The notes under the pieces were generated by a model that was not told the origin of the DNA, did no database searches, and saw only the letters and a program-made list of their open reading frames with translations. Source: Bacteroidales bacterium UBA4231 (GTDB lineage: Bacteria; Bacteroidota; Bacteroidia; Bacteroidales; UBA932). From it: a stretch of DNA of 53,534 nt. Each line of letters opens with the position of its first letter. The stretch's first letter is position 1. The stretch lies in assembly GCA_002396335.1 (NCBI GenBank), contig DGXN01000006.1:1-53534 (forward strand). Direction: 5' to 3'. Positions 34,001 through 42,033 of this stretch are shown piece by piece. A program made the position numbers and the translations under genes.

Positions 34001-34775
34001 AGAGCGCGAGCATTTCCTCTTCGGTCTTGATGTATTCCTGCTGGGTGTAGCGGAGGCGGTCCGGGTCGTCGATGTAGGCGTTGGTGGTGAGGCAGATGAG
34101 GCGGTCGTGCACGGGGCCGTCCTCTTTGCGCACGAAGTGGGCGTCGTTGGTGGCGATGACCTTGACGCCGTACTTGGCGGCGAGCTTGAAGATTTCTTCC
34201 GTGTAATAGCACTGGTCCTGGTACAGCTGGTTGTCCAGCCCGGGGACTTCCGTCTTGTGCTTCATCACCTCCAGGTAATAGTCCTCGCCGAAGACACGCT
34301 TGTGCCACAGGATGGCCTTTTCCACGGCGGCATCGTCGTGGGCCATGATGGCGCGCGGCACTTCGCCCGCCAGGCACGCGCTGGAGCAGATGAGGCCCTC
34401 GTGATACTGTTCAATCACCTCATGGCTCACCCGGGGCCGATAGTAAAACCCGTTGATGTGGCCTTCCGAGACGATTTTCACCAGATTCAGGTAGCCGGTG
34501 TAGTTCTTGGCCAGCAGGATCAGGTGATAATAGCCCTTCTCCTTGAGTTTGTGGTCCCCTTTGGATACATAGATCTCACAGCCGATGATCGGCTTCACGT
34601 TGGGGTGTTTTTTGGCGTATTTGAAGAACTCTTTTACGCCGTACATGTTGCCGTGGTCCGTAATGGCCAGTGCCGGCATGCCCAACTCATCGGCCCGGTT
34701 GAAGAGATTTTCTATGGAGGACTGTCCATCCAGGATAGAGTACTGGGTATGGACATGCAGATGAACAAAACTCAT
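31038..34775 (-). CDS. dnaE: DNA polymerase III subunit alpha DnaE
   Basis: A 1245-residue replicative polymerase. The N-terminal PHP domain opens VHLHVHTQYSILDG; the palm carries the catalytic aspartates in MPDIDVDFED, preceded by GPGRGSAAGS. Further marks are RPGPMDYIPDF and YQEQVMLLSQKLAGFTKGEADKLRKAMGKK. The C-terminal part has the OB fold (VSIAGIVTDFKMLTTKTGKPYS). The ATG at 34775 lies 4 bases from a -7 box, predicting a leaderless message. It ends on a terminator shared with the DUF4923 gene. Confidence 0.97.
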   Translation of the reverse strand: MSFVHLHVHTQYSILDGQSSIENLFNRADELGMPALAITDHGNMYGVKEFFKYAKKHPNVKPIIGCEIYVSKGDHKLKEKGYYHLILLAKNYTGYLNLVKIVSEGHINGFYYRPRVSHEVIEQYHEGLICSSACLAGEVPRAIMAHDDAAVEKAILWHKRVFGEDYYLEVMKHKTEVPGLDNQLYQDQCYYTEEIFKLAAKYGVKVIATNDAHFVRKEDGPVHDRLICLTTNAYIDDPDRLRYTQQEYIKTEEEMLALFPDHPEALENTLEVASKVESYSIDRDPVLPVYEIDPAFMASIDTYLEKYKDIIDAGRCDKHGTYRGDGFCHSVAYLCHLTYRGAHERYGETLTQEQEERIDFELKTICRMGFPDYFLIVQDYIAASRAMGSMVGPGRGSAAGSVVAYCLKITNLDPIRYQLLFERFLNPDRISMPDIDVDFEDLTKAHQYVEDKYGASHVSRVITFGTMAAKSAIKDVARISHVSIDESNRLTKMVPDRLSEKKEKEYPYNPKLDELKPGFKVVEHNGKMFQKGLEDVDVKITLKNCYRLVPEFIEELKNGPELNKEVLKYAQALEGTVRQVGMHACATIIGRGDLTNYLPITLSKDKETGEDVRTSQYDGHYIEDVGMLKMDFLGLITLSIIHNCLDLIKEHHGEDIDIEAIPIDDKPTYDLYGRGDTTAVFQFESEGMKTWLQKLRPSRFEDLIAMNALYRPGPMDYIPDFVARKLGEQAIEYDLPEMEEFLQDTYGVTVYQEQVMLLSQKLAGFTKGEADKLRKAMGKKQIDILNSLKDKFMSGGVANGHPEKVLDKIWKDWEKFAQYAFNKSHATCYAWVSYQTGWLKCHYPSEFFASCLDCAKSMEEITKIMDDCKGHGIKVLNPDINESAAHFTVNKNGDVRFALGSIKGFGANVVEAIINEREENGLFTDIYDFVERMAGSVNRKSFESLLNAGAFDSFGHKRSMYYQMGKTGEPFIDQITRYGDLYKNDTLSSAASLFGGMEEMKPERPALPENEGYMDIMEVLQREKELVGMYLSSHPLDRYAFEMKHFVSNNLADLSNFISECEARKQTAKVSIAGIVTDFKMLTTKTGKPYSRTMLEDYSGSYELTLFGKDHEAFMQYMVPKQALFLEGVVEEKFFLKPEERAQGKSAPYAFKVRKVSLLGNISDELLSGFSMDVTTPMLTQQFREDLVKTVKKHKGNIPLTLFLYDPGTKYRIQFYSKKFQVAVTSEFIQDLQRIGVERYEVVRK

Positions 34776-34779
34776 GGAA

Positions 34780-34810
34780 CAAAGATAACAAAAAACCGCG
34801 GCCCTTGCAA
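34780..34810 (-). promoter_or_regulatory. dnaE promoter nested in the secDF terminator
   Basis: On the minus strand TTG (34810-34808), 20 bases, then TATCTTTG (34787-34780), with the dnaE ATG 4 bases on. The -33 element forms part of the loop of the secDF terminator hairpin. Confidence 0.65.
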
Positions 34811-34821
34811 GGTCGCGGTTT
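34793..34821 (-). terminator. Terminator after secDF
   Basis: AAACCGCG (34793-34800) pairs with CGCGGTTT (34814-34821), with an inner CC/GG pair; on the minus strand the hairpin is followed by a T tract (complement of 34788-34795). Confidence 0.85.
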
Positions 34822-34838
34822 CATATCGGAAGAAATGA

Positions 34839-37757
34839 TTATTTCTTGCGGGTGGTTGCGTCGTACATGATGGGCGTACCGATCATGATGGAAGCGTAGG
34901 TACCGATGATGACACCCAGGCACAGGGCCACGGCCAGACCGCGGATGCTTTCGCCGCCGAAGATGGCGATGGCGAGCATCGGCAGGAGGGTGGACACGGA
35001 GGTGTTCAGGGTACGGGTAAGGGTGGCGTTCAGAGCGGTGTTCACGGTTTCGCGGAAGTCCTCCTTCGGGTGCAGGCCTCTCTGCTCACGGATACGGTCG
35101 AAGATAACCACGTTATCGTTGATGGCGTAACCGATGATGGTGAGGATAGCGGCGATGAAGGTCTGGTCAACGTCCAGGTTGAACGGCAGGATACCGTTGA
35201 ACAGGGAGAAGAAGCCAATCACGATGAGAGCCGTATGAGCCAGGGAGACCACGCCGCCCAGACCCCAGGTCCAACCCTTGAACCGGAAGGCGATGTAGGC
35301 GAAGATGGCCAGCAGGGCCAGGAACACGGCGATGAAAGCGCTGCGGGTGATGTCGCGGGCGATGGTAGGACCAACCTTGTCGGAGGAGATGATACCGTTC
35401 GGATTCTCCAGGGTGGAGGTGAAGTCGCTCAGCTGGATATCCTCGGCGTAGAAGCCCTTGAGGGCGTTGTACAGGAGGTTCTCAATCTCGGCGTCCACCT
35501 CGGTGGATTCGCTGTCGTTCTTGTACTGGGTGGTGATCTTCATCTGGGAGTCACCGCCGAACTGCTTCACCTCGACGGAATACTGGTCGATTCCGGCGGC
35601 GCGGGCAGCTTCTTCGAAGGTGGTTTCCACAGCGGAACGGACATCCTCAGCGGTGACGCTCTTGTCGAAGCGGACTACATAGGTACGGCCGCCGGTGAAG
35701 TCGACACCATAGCTGAAGCCCTTGAAGCAGATGCTGGCGATGGAGATGACGATGAGGGCGCCGGAGATCATGTAGGACCACTTCTTCAGGCCGATGAAGT
35801 CCACGTGCGTGTTCTTGAGGATATTGGCAGTGAGCTTGTTGGACAGGGAGACTGTCTTGCCGGCTTTGATGCGGTCGTCGAAGATGATGCGGGTGATGAA
35901 GATGGAGGTGAGCACCGAAGTGATGATACCGATGATCAGCGTCGTGGCAAAGCCCTGCACAGGACCGGAACCGAAGATGTAGAGGATGATACCGGTGATG
36001 AGGGTGGTCAGCTGACCGTCGATGATGGCGCTGTAAGCGTTCTTGTAACCGTCATGCACGGCCAGGGAGAAGCCCTTGCCGGCGGCCAGTTCTTCCTTGA
36101 TGCGCTCGTAGATGATCACGTTGGCGTCCACAGCCATACCCAGGGTCAGGACCAGACCGGCGATACCGGGCAGGGTCAGGACGGCGCCGAAGCTCACGAG
36201 CACGCCGAACAGCAGCAGGACGTTGCAGAGCAGGGCCACGTCGGCGATGAGGCCGGCGCCCTGGTAGAAGAACACCATGTAGAGGAGCACCAGGCAGAAG
36301 GCGATGAGGAAGGAGATGAGACCGGCCTTGATGGACTGGGAACCCAGGGAAGGACCCACGACCTGCTCCTGGATGATGGTGGCGGGAGCGGGGAGCTTAC
36401 CGGATTTGAGCACGTTGGCAAGGTCTTCGGCTTCCTGAACGTCGAAGTTGCCGGTAATCTCGGAGGAGCCGCCGGTGATTTCGGCGTTCACGGTAGGATA
36501 GGAATACACCAGGCCGTCCAGGACAATGGCGACCTGCTTGCCGATGTTTTCTTTGGTGAGGCGGGCCCAGATGGAGGCGCCCTCGGCGTTCATGGTCATG
36601 GAGACGGACGGGGAACCGCCGTTCTGCTGGCCGTTGAAGTTGACGCGGGCGTCGGTCACGACACCGCCGTCGAGCGGGGCTTTTCCGTCGCGGGAAGTGG
36701 CCTTGATGGCAACCAGTTCATAGAGGTTGCTGCCCTTCACCAGGTCGGTAGGTTTGACGGACCACATGCCGCGGAAACCGGCAGGGAGGACGTCTGCAGC
36801 CATTGCAAGGTACTGGTTCACGGTCACGGTGTCAACGCCGGCGGCGAAGCCCAGGCAGGCGTTGTTCCAGCCGCTGGGGCTCAGGACCTGGAACAGGGGG
36901 TTGGCAACGGCGGTGCTGTCGCCAAGGTTGCCGAGCACCTCGCTCACGCGGGCGTCGACGGCATACAGGTCTACCTCGTTGCCCTGATAGGTGGGCCAGA
37001 ATTCGAGGGAGGCGGTACCCTGCAGGAGTTTGCGCACACGCTCAGGGTCTTTCACGCCGGGCAGTTCGATCAGGATCTTGCCGGAGTTGCCCACCTGCTG
37101 GATGTTGGGCTGGGTGACACCGAAGCGGTCGATACGGTTGCGGAGCACGTTGAAGGAATTGTCAACGGCGCTCTTGGCCTCTGCGCGGATCATGTCGATG
37201 ACCTGGGCGTTGGTGGCGTCGTTGGCCACTTTGTCGCGGAGCTCATAGGTGGCGAAAATCTCGGCCAGACGGCGCTGAGGGGCAACCTGATTCCAGGCGT
37301 CGGCAAAAAGGCCGATGAAATCCTGGCTGGAGTTCACGTTGTTGGCCTTGGCCTGTGCGAGGGCGGCGACGAAGTCCGGGTCGGTGGAGTTGCCGGAGAG
37401 GGCCTTCACCAGGTCTTCCAGCTGCACCTGCAGCATGACGTTCATACCTCCCTTGAGGTCCAGACCCAGGTTGATTTCCTTTTCCTTGGTGGATTTGTAG
37501 GTGTAGCCCAGGAATACTTTTTCGTTGCTGACAGAGTCAATGTACGCTCTGTTTCTGATGGCGGCCACGGAGTCCTGCACGAATTCGCGGACATCGGCGG
37601 CGACATTGTTTGATTCTACGAACTGAAGGGCCTGCTGTTCAGCGTATTTGGCTGCCTTGCTTTCCTGATAGCGGGTGATCGCGGTGAAGGAAAGCTGCCA
37701 GATGCTGGCGAGACCGAGCAGAATCGCTACGAATCGAATCCAACCTTTGCTTTGCAT
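34839..37757 (-). CDS. secDF: Protein translocase fusion SecDF
   Basis: A 972-residue fusion of SecD and SecF, usual in Bacteroidota, that uses the proton-motive force to finish Sec export. The SecD half has a first membrane helix, INLGLDLKGGMNVMLQV, the large P1 periplasmic domain (VLRNRIDRFGVTQPNIQQVG, ILIELPGVKDPERVRKLLQ) and six-helix segment with GMAVDANVIIYERIKEE. The SecF half begins near residue 645 with YGVDFTGGRTYVVRF and ends with YAINDNVVIFDRIREQRG. Length is normal. A -7 box TAAATTTG lies 76 bases upstream. Confidence 0.96.
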   Translation of the reverse strand: MQSKGWIRFVAILLGLASIWQLSFTAITRYQESKAAKYAEQQALQFVESNNVAADVREFVQDSVAAIRNRAYIDSVSNEKVFLGYTYKSTKEKEINLGLDLKGGMNVMLQVQLEDLVKALSGNSTDPDFVAALAQAKANNVNSSQDFIGLFADAWNQVAPQRRLAEIFATYELRDKVANDATNAQVIDMIRAEAKSAVDNSFNVLRNRIDRFGVTQPNIQQVGNSGKILIELPGVKDPERVRKLLQGTASLEFWPTYQGNEVDLYAVDARVSEVLGNLGDSTAVANPLFQVLSPSGWNNACLGFAAGVDTVTVNQYLAMAADVLPAGFRGMWSVKPTDLVKGSNLYELVAIKATSRDGKAPLDGGVVTDARVNFNGQQNGGSPSVSMTMNAEGASIWARLTKENIGKQVAIVLDGLVYSYPTVNAEITGGSSEITGNFDVQEAEDLANVLKSGKLPAPATIIQEQVVGPSLGSQSIKAGLISFLIAFCLVLLYMVFFYQGAGLIADVALLCNVLLLFGVLVSFGAVLTLPGIAGLVLTLGMAVDANVIIYERIKEELAAGKGFSLAVHDGYKNAYSAIIDGQLTTLITGIILYIFGSGPVQGFATTLIIGIITSVLTSIFITRIIFDDRIKAGKTVSLSNKLTANILKNTHVDFIGLKKWSYMISGALIVISIASICFKGFSYGVDFTGGRTYVVRFDKSVTAEDVRSAVETTFEEAARAAGIDQYSVEVKQFGGDSQMKITTQYKNDSESTEVDAEIENLLYNALKGFYAEDIQLSDFTSTLENPNGIISSDKVGPTIARDITRSAFIAVFLALLAIFAYIAFRFKGWTWGLGGVVSLAHTALIVIGFFSLFNGILPFNLDVDQTFIAAILTIIGYAINDNVVIFDRIREQRGLHPKEDFRETVNTALNATLTRTLNTSVSTLLPMLAIAIFGGESIRGLAVALCLGVIIGTYASIMIGTPIMYDATTRKK

Positions 37758-37833
37758 TTTGTTTATGGTTTAAATATTAATTATTTCACTCCTTTGCACT
37801 TGGGGCCGGTAGACACCACGGCAAAATAGGTTG

Positions 37834-37841
37834 CAAATTTA
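37834..37841 (-). promoter_or_regulatory. -7 box for secDF
   Basis: TAAATTTG on the minus strand, predicting a leader of about 70 bases. A convincing -33 element is not visible. Confidence 0.45.
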
Positions 37842-37882
37842 CGATTTTTTTCTGATTTATGCACTTTCTCGGAACTATTTCT

Positions 37883-37890
37883 TAATTTTG
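37883..37890 (+). promoter_or_regulatory. -7 box for the PD40 protein gene
   Basis: TAATTTTG, 15 bases before the ATG at 37906, so the predicted leader is about 10 bases. No strong -33 element. Confidence 0.5.
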
Positions 37891-37905
37891 TAGGCTTATT
37901 TGGAA

Positions 37906-39534
37906 ATGACAAGACGCCCATTCGCCATATTTTGCCTGCTTCTGTGGACCGGCATCACCCTGTCGGCCCAGGAGGTGCTGGACCGTCCTGTCCCCATGAA
38001 TTTCCCGGTTCCGGCAGGCCGGCCCACCCCGCAGCAGCTCATCGCCCGCGGCGACAGCCTGCACCGCACCTATCATTTCCAGGAAGCCATCGGCACGTAT
38101 CTTTCTGTTTCGGGCGCCCAGCTGGACAGCCGCACCCTGGCTTCGGTGGAGAAGAAAATCGCCGCTTCGCAGAACGGGCTGAACATGACCGATTTCTGCG
38201 CTTCGCCCCATGTGGTGGCCCGCCAGCGCTTCTCCCGCAAGGATTTCTTCCTCTTCTATCCGCTCAAGACCCAGTCCTGGCACGCCGCCCCGAACCCGCT
38301 CGACTCCCTCGAAGGTTTTCCGCTGTATGCCCCCAAAGGGGCCGACGTCATCTACTTCAGCGCCGCCGACCGGGCCGGCACCCGCAGTCTTTTCATCACT
38401 GAGGACCTGGACTCCCTCTGGCGCGCGCCGCGGCTGGTGGAAGAGACGCTTGTCTCCACGGGCAGCGAGATTTTCCCCATGCTTTCCCCGGACGGAAAAA
38501 CGCTTTACTTCGCTTCCGACGGCCTTTTCGGCATGGGAGGATACGACCTTTATGCCAGTACCTGGGACGAGGAATCCCTCTCCTGGGGCGAGCCGGTGAA
38601 CCTCGGTTTCCCGTTCAGCTCTCCCGGCGACGATTTTCTCCTGATGGACACCCCGGACGGAAAGTACACCCTGTTCGCCTCCAACCGCGACTGCTCCAAG
38701 GACAGCGTCTACGTCTATGTCCTTGACTACGAGAAGGTCCGGCCCAGAAATCCCGTCCGTTCGCACGAGGAACTGGTGCGCATCGCTTCGCTCCGTCCCG
38801 TCGAGGATCCGTCCCGCATTGACAACGGGTCTGCCGTTTCCGGCGACGTCCCCGACAACGCCAACACACGTCTGTACATGCGCAAGAATGAGGAGGCCCG
38901 GGCTCTCCGCGACTCCATCTACCGGCACCAGAAAGCGCTCGACGCCCTTCGGCTTTCGCTCTCCCAGGCCCGGGAGGATGAGACGGCGGCCATCACCGCC
39001 CGCATCCACGACAGCGAAAAGGCCCTCGAGCCCCTCCGGCAGCTCCTCGAAGAGACCGAGCTGGAAATCCGCCTGGTGGAGCAGAACTTCCTCCGCAGCG
39101 GCGTAGTCTCCTCCGGCAGCACCCAGGACCGCGAAGTCGTGGGCACATCCCTCAGCTATACCTTCGCGAAAAACGCCATGGGCGGCCGTCTGCGCATGAA
39201 AATCGGCACCCACAACACCCGTCCCACCTTCCGCGTCGCCCCCGTAGGCCGATTCGCCTCCGACAACACCCTCCCCGCCGGCATCGTGTACCAGATTCAG
39301 CTGTTCACCGCCCCCCGGCACGCCTCCGTCGACGATCTGAACGGCCTCGTCCCTGTGTATGAGCGCCTTTCCAGCAACCTCCGCTATACCTATTCCGTCG
39401 GGCTGTATCCCACCTATTCGTCGGCCCTTCTGGACCTGAACAGCGTCCGGGTGCAAGGATTTCCCGACGCCCGGATCGTCGCCTTCCGTGACGGCCGCCC
39501 CATCCCCGTCCGCACCGCCCGGCAGGAAGAATAA
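37906..39534 (+). CDS. Envelope protein with TPR-like, PD40 propeller, coiled-coil and SPOR-like regions
   Basis: A 542-residue exported protein. The ATG at 37906 gives a signal peptide (MTRRPFAIFCLLLWTGITLSAQ); a TTG at 37900 is ignored. Residues about 40-90 look like a TPR. Residues about 130-280 hold WD40-like PD40 units (EIFPMLSPDGKTLYFASDG, MGGYDLYAS, TPDGKYTLFASNRD). Residues about 320-400 form a coiled coil rich in Leu, Arg and Glu. The last 85 residues (IVYQIQLFTAPRHASVDDLNGL ... YTYSVGLYPTYSSALLDLNSVRVQGFPDARIVAF) resemble a SPOR peptidoglycan-binding domain. Together this suggests a protein linking the cell wall to an outer-membrane complex; the partner is unknown. Confidence 0.75.
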   Translation: MTRRPFAIFCLLLWTGITLSAQEVLDRPVPMNFPVPAGRPTPQQLIARGDSLHRTYHFQEAIGTYLSVSGAQLDSRTLASVEKKIAASQNGLNMTDFCASPHVVARQRFSRKDFFLFYPLKTQSWHAAPNPLDSLEGFPLYAPKGADVIYFSAADRAGTRSLFITEDLDSLWRAPRLVEETLVSTGSEIFPMLSPDGKTLYFASDGLFGMGGYDLYASTWDEESLSWGEPVNLGFPFSSPGDDFLLMDTPDGKYTLFASNRDCSKDSVYVYVLDYEKVRPRNPVRSHEELVRIASLRPVEDPSRIDNGSAVSGDVPDNANTRLYMRKNEEARALRDSIYRHQKALDALRLSLSQAREDETAAITARIHDSEKALEPLRQLLEETELEIRLVEQNFLRSGVVSSGSTQDREVVGTSLSYTFAKNAMGGRLRMKIGTHNTRPTFRVAPVGRFASDNTLPAGIVYQIQLFTAPRHASVDDLNGLVPVYERLSSNLRYTYSVGLYPTYSSALLDLNSVRVQGFPDARIVAFRDGRPIPVRTARQEE

Positions 39535-39538
39535 TTTT

Positions 39539-39568
39539 TTGTGATTATTAGAAAAATACTTATCTTTG
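39539..39568 (+). promoter_or_regulatory. Promoter of tRNA-Ser
   Basis: TTG (39539-39541), 19 bases, then TATCTTTG (39561-39568). It begins 5 bases after the stop of the upstream gene and gives a precursor with about 38 bases before the tRNA. Confidence 0.7.
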
Positions 39569-39610
39569 CAGTCCCGTTCCTTGTAACGGAGTTTCAAACG
39601 CTTTAAGCCC

Positions 39611-39699
39611 GGAGGGGTGGGTGAGTGGCTGAAACCAGCAGTTTGCTAAACTGCCGTACGGGTTATTCTGTACCACGAGTTCGAATCTCGTCCCCTCCG
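39611..39699 (+). tRNA. tRNA-Ser (anticodon GCT)
   Basis: An 89-base class II tRNA. The acceptor stem GGAGGGG (39611-39617) pairs with CCCCTCC (39692-39698), discriminator G39699. The anticodon stem GCAGTTTGCTAAACTGC places GCT at 39645-39647. The long variable arm typical of serine (TACGGGTTATTCTGTA) and the T-loop GTTCGAATC are present. CCA is not encoded. It reads AGC and AGU codons. Confidence 0.95.
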
Positions 39700-39704
39700 C
39701 TTTC

Positions 39705-39738
39705 AAAAGACAGCCTTTCCCGGGCTGTCTTTTTCTTT
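39705..39738 (+). terminator. Terminator after tRNA-Ser
   Basis: AAAAGACAGCC (39705-39715) pairs with GGCTGTCTTTT (39724-39734), followed by TCTTTT. A strong rho-independent terminator directly behind the tRNA. Confidence 0.88.
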
Positions 39739-39824
39739 TCCGCGCACGGATCAGGCCATTTTTGTGCTCGTGTGCCGTGTTTTGCTCCGTCCGCGCACGG
39801 ATCAGGCCATTTTTGTGCTCGTGT
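39739..39824. repeat. Pair of perfect 35-bp direct repeats
   Basis: A 35-base sequence beginning TCCGCGCACGGATCAGG occurs at 39739-39773 and again, identical, at 39790-39824, separated by 16 bases. The two spacers that follow the copies are unrelated. It lies between the tRNA-Ser terminator and the promoter of the next gene. Only two copies are seen. Confidence 0.85.
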
Positions 39825-39825
39825 A

Positions 39826-39856
39826 TTGTGCAGGCGGTCAATAATTTATATATTTG
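39826..39856 (+). promoter_or_regulatory. Promoter of the small hypothetical gene
   Basis: TTG (39826-39828), 20 bases, then TATATTTG (39849-39856). It starts two bases after the second 35-bp repeat. Confidence 0.6.
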
Positions 39857-39880
39857 CGAACGAATAAAACACGCTGCGAT

Positions 39881-40159
39881 ATGAACATAGTTGAAGTACT
39901 TGGTGCGAAAACGAGGACGGAGCTGGTTGAAAAAACAAAGGCTGCGCTCATGGAGTGCAACCTTTGTACGGACAAGGTGGTGATGGAGTTTCCCGACGGG
40001 ATGTGGGGCAGCGAGCTCCGGGACATCGTGAGGCTCGAACTCAGGGGCGCCATCGAGGCAAACTTGAAGCGCAACGGCGGCTATATGTGCGACGCCCAGA
40101 ATTTCTCCGTCACCGGACAGGAGCTGATCCCCATTTATTCCCGCTTCGGCATTAAATAA
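39881..40159 (+). CDS. Small hypothetical protein (92 residues)
   Basis: I do not recognise this protein. The ATG at 39881 (MNIVEVLGAKTR) is chosen because it lies 25 bases after a good -7 box; the longer reading from 39854 would overlap the promoter. It has no signal peptide and no membrane helix. The sequence mixes helix (ELVEKTKAALMECNLC) and likely strand (DKVVMEFPDGMWGS), with two cysteines in CNLC and one in YMCDAQ. It is probably a cytoplasmic protein of about 10 kDa. A broken gene lies on the opposite strand just downstream. Confidence 0.6.
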   Translation: MNIVEVLGAKTRTELVEKTKAALMECNLCTDKVVMEFPDGMWGSELRDIVRLELRGAIEANLKRNGGYMCDAQNFSVTGQELIPIYSRFGIK

Positions 40160-40733
40160 GGCTGTTCTAAAAACTGAAGTATTCCAGCCGCGGTGGCACA
40201 GGAAATGCGGCTGGATGTCGTCCACCAGGTTCACCTTGTCCTTGTTGACAACGTCTGCGAGCGGGTTGGGGGCCGGTGTGGGCGTCTGGCCTTTTTTCCA
40301 AAGCTTGACCTCTCCGAAGGCAATGGTGTACAGGCCCTTCAGGTGGTCAAAACGAAGTTCGTCCACGCCGCTGATGTCCAATTACCTCGTCAAAGATGCG
40401 CCTGCCGTCGGCCCGCACGGTAACGATGTGTGTTCCGTCATCATCGGGCGAAAAACGGTTGCCCCCATAGGCTGACCATCCCTTTGACAATCCCACCACA
40501 AAACTCAGCTTCTCGTATTGTCCTTTGAGGGAAAAGACCGCATAAGCCCATTCTTCCGCGTCGGAATTGAGCACGCCGTTTCTGAGGGTGAATCCGTTTG
40601 TATATCTGAATGCGGATATTCCCATGACATCATCATAGTTCTTCACTCCCGGATAGCAGGGGTTGAGATAGACTTGCGCCGCGGCGCTGAGTGCGCTCAG
40701 CAGCATGACGGACAGGAGGAAGAACTATTTCAT
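40160..40733 (-). pseudogene. Broken secreted NPCBM-like protein gene (stop at codon 3, frameshift)
   Basis: On the minus strand the natural start at 40733 reads ATG AAA TAG, so a stop sits at codon 3 of what would be a signal peptide (MK*FFLLSVMLLSALSAAAQ). After it the frame continues with a beta-rich domain (FRYTNGFTLRNGV, YAVFSLKGQYEKLSFVVGL, THIVTVRADGRRIFDEVI) until about 40385, where one base is lost or gained. The next frame carries on sensibly (LDISGVDELRFDHLKGLY, IAFGEVKLWKKGQTP) to about 40165. The fold resembles NPCBM-type carbohydrate-binding domains. The original C-terminus is unclear. It begins 11 bases after the BACON lipoprotein stop, so it was once the third gene of that operon. 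A restart at the ATG at 40706 would give an export signal without its basic end. Confidence 0.7.
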
Positions 40734-40744
40734 GGGCGTAGCGT

Positions 40745-42022
40745 CTATTGTATTTTTAAAATAACCTGCTCTGTTGGCTGGTTGGCGGAGGAAAGCCAGA
40801 CCAGGCCACCTTCCACTTTGTCCACATGCAGGGAATAGTCGGTCCGCTGTCCTGGAACGGAGGAACTGACATTCTGCAGGATGTTCACAGAGACGGTATT
40901 GTCCTTGTCCATGCGTCCGAACACTTCCAGGCTGATGAATTTGTTCTGTACGGGGTCCATGAAGGCATACAGGAGGTGAGACTCGTCATGCCGTCGGGAC
41001 AGCAGCTGGTGGGCGCTTTTGGCATAGGTCCAGTTCAGGCCCAGGATGCCGTATACTCCTGGAATTCCCAACTCCTGCGCGTTCTTTCCCCTCTGGGTCA
41101 CGTGAACGCTTTCGGAGAGGTTCTTTTCGGTATTCGTGAACAGGATGTCGGCTTCCCGCTGCTGGGTGGACGGGTTGTCCTCCAGCGCAAAGGAATAGCT
41201 GTTGGTGGACATGGAGCGCGTGACCACCTGGGTAATCCAAGGGGCCGATTCCGGGACCGTTACGGTCACGGCGACGTTGCTGGTAACATCCACCGTAATG
41301 ACGCCGCTCACGCTTTCTGCCGTGATGTTGCCGGAGCTCAGGACAATCTTGGGCTCGGAGCCTTCCTGGTAGATGGTGACGGTCTCTTTTCCGAGGCTGC
41401 TGGAGATGGCAATCCGGCCTTCCCGCGGCTCCACGTCCTCATTGGCGTCGATGGCGAAGGTGAGGGTTTTCTGGGTGACGGCCTTGGTGCTCTGATAGTG
41501 GATCCAGGCGTCTCCGGCTTCAATCGCGTAGGTGTAGTCCACATTGGCCTTGACGGTGATTTCCACGGTTGTCGCCTCTTTCCCGACCTGGGTTTTATTG
41601 GCCGACAGGGTAAGCGCGTCGTTTTGTTTCTGCGTCAGGGTCACATTGGCCGATGCGCTTCCGGCTTTGATCTGGACGGTCGCGCTCCGTTCGCTTCCCG
41701 AATCGTTTTCCGAAACCGTGAGGGTGACTTTCCCGTTGCCTTTGGTTCCGCTTTCCGGGGAGATGGAGAGCCAGCCGTCGGCCCGGTTGTTCACGGCTTT
41801 GGCCGTCCAGGCTTCGCTGGCGGTGAAGGTGACATTCACCGTCCCTCCTTTGGCTTCCAGGACGGGGCTGGCCGGCGAGGTCAGCGTTACGCTGGCCGCT
41901 ACCGGCTGGGTTCCGCCGCCGGAAGGAGGGTTGCCGGAACCGGAAGTTCCGCCGGATTCTTTTCCGCCGCAGGCGTACAGCAGGAAGGCGGTGGCTGCAA
42001 GGAAGAAGGTTATCTTTTTCAT
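40745..42022 (-). CDS. Lipoprotein with BACON domains
   Basis: A 425-residue lipoprotein (MKKITFFLAATAFLLYAC, Cys18) with a glycine/serine/proline tether (GGTSGSGNPPSGGGTQP). Three BACON-type beta-sandwiches follow, at about 45-130 (VNVTFTASEAWTAKAVNNRADGWLSISPESG ... VTLTQ), 135-220 (DAWIHYQS ... VTIYQEG) and 225-310 (APWITQVV ... VHVTQRG). A C-terminal domain of about 110 residues (GVYGILGLNWTYAKSAHQLLSRR) is unrecognised. BACON domains usually act as spacers or mucin or carbohydrate adhesion modules. It lies 11 bases after the M6 protease gene, so the two are cotranscribed. Confidence 0.85.
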   Translation of the reverse strand: MKKITFFLAATAFLLYACGGKESGGTSGSGNPPSGGGTQPVAASVTLTSPASPVLEAKGGTVNVTFTASEAWTAKAVNNRADGWLSISPESGTKGNGKVTLTVSENDSGSERSATVQIKAGSASANVTLTQKQNDALTLSANKTQVGKEATTVEITVKANVDYTYAIEAGDAWIHYQSTKAVTQKTLTFAIDANEDVEPREGRIAISSSLGKETVTIYQEGSEPKIVLSSGNITAESVSGVITVDVTSNVAVTVTVPESAPWITQVVTRSMSTNSYSFALEDNPSTQQREADILFTNTEKNLSESVHVTQRGKNAQELGIPGVYGILGLNWTYAKSAHQLLSRRHDESHLLYAFMDPVQNKFISLEVFGRMDKDNTVSVNILQNVSSSVPGQRTDYSLHVDKVEGGLVWLSSANQPTEQVILKIQ

Positions 42023-42033
42023 GTTGCGGGCGG

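Noticed and set aside
39739..39824. Direct repeats read as a mini CRISPR array
   Set aside because: Only two repeats, a 16-base spacer (too short), no leader and no cas genes in the window.
39611..39824. tRNA-Ser with repeats as an integrated-element attachment site
   Set aside because: The repeated 35 bases do not match the 3' end of the tRNA, and no integrase or island genes follow.
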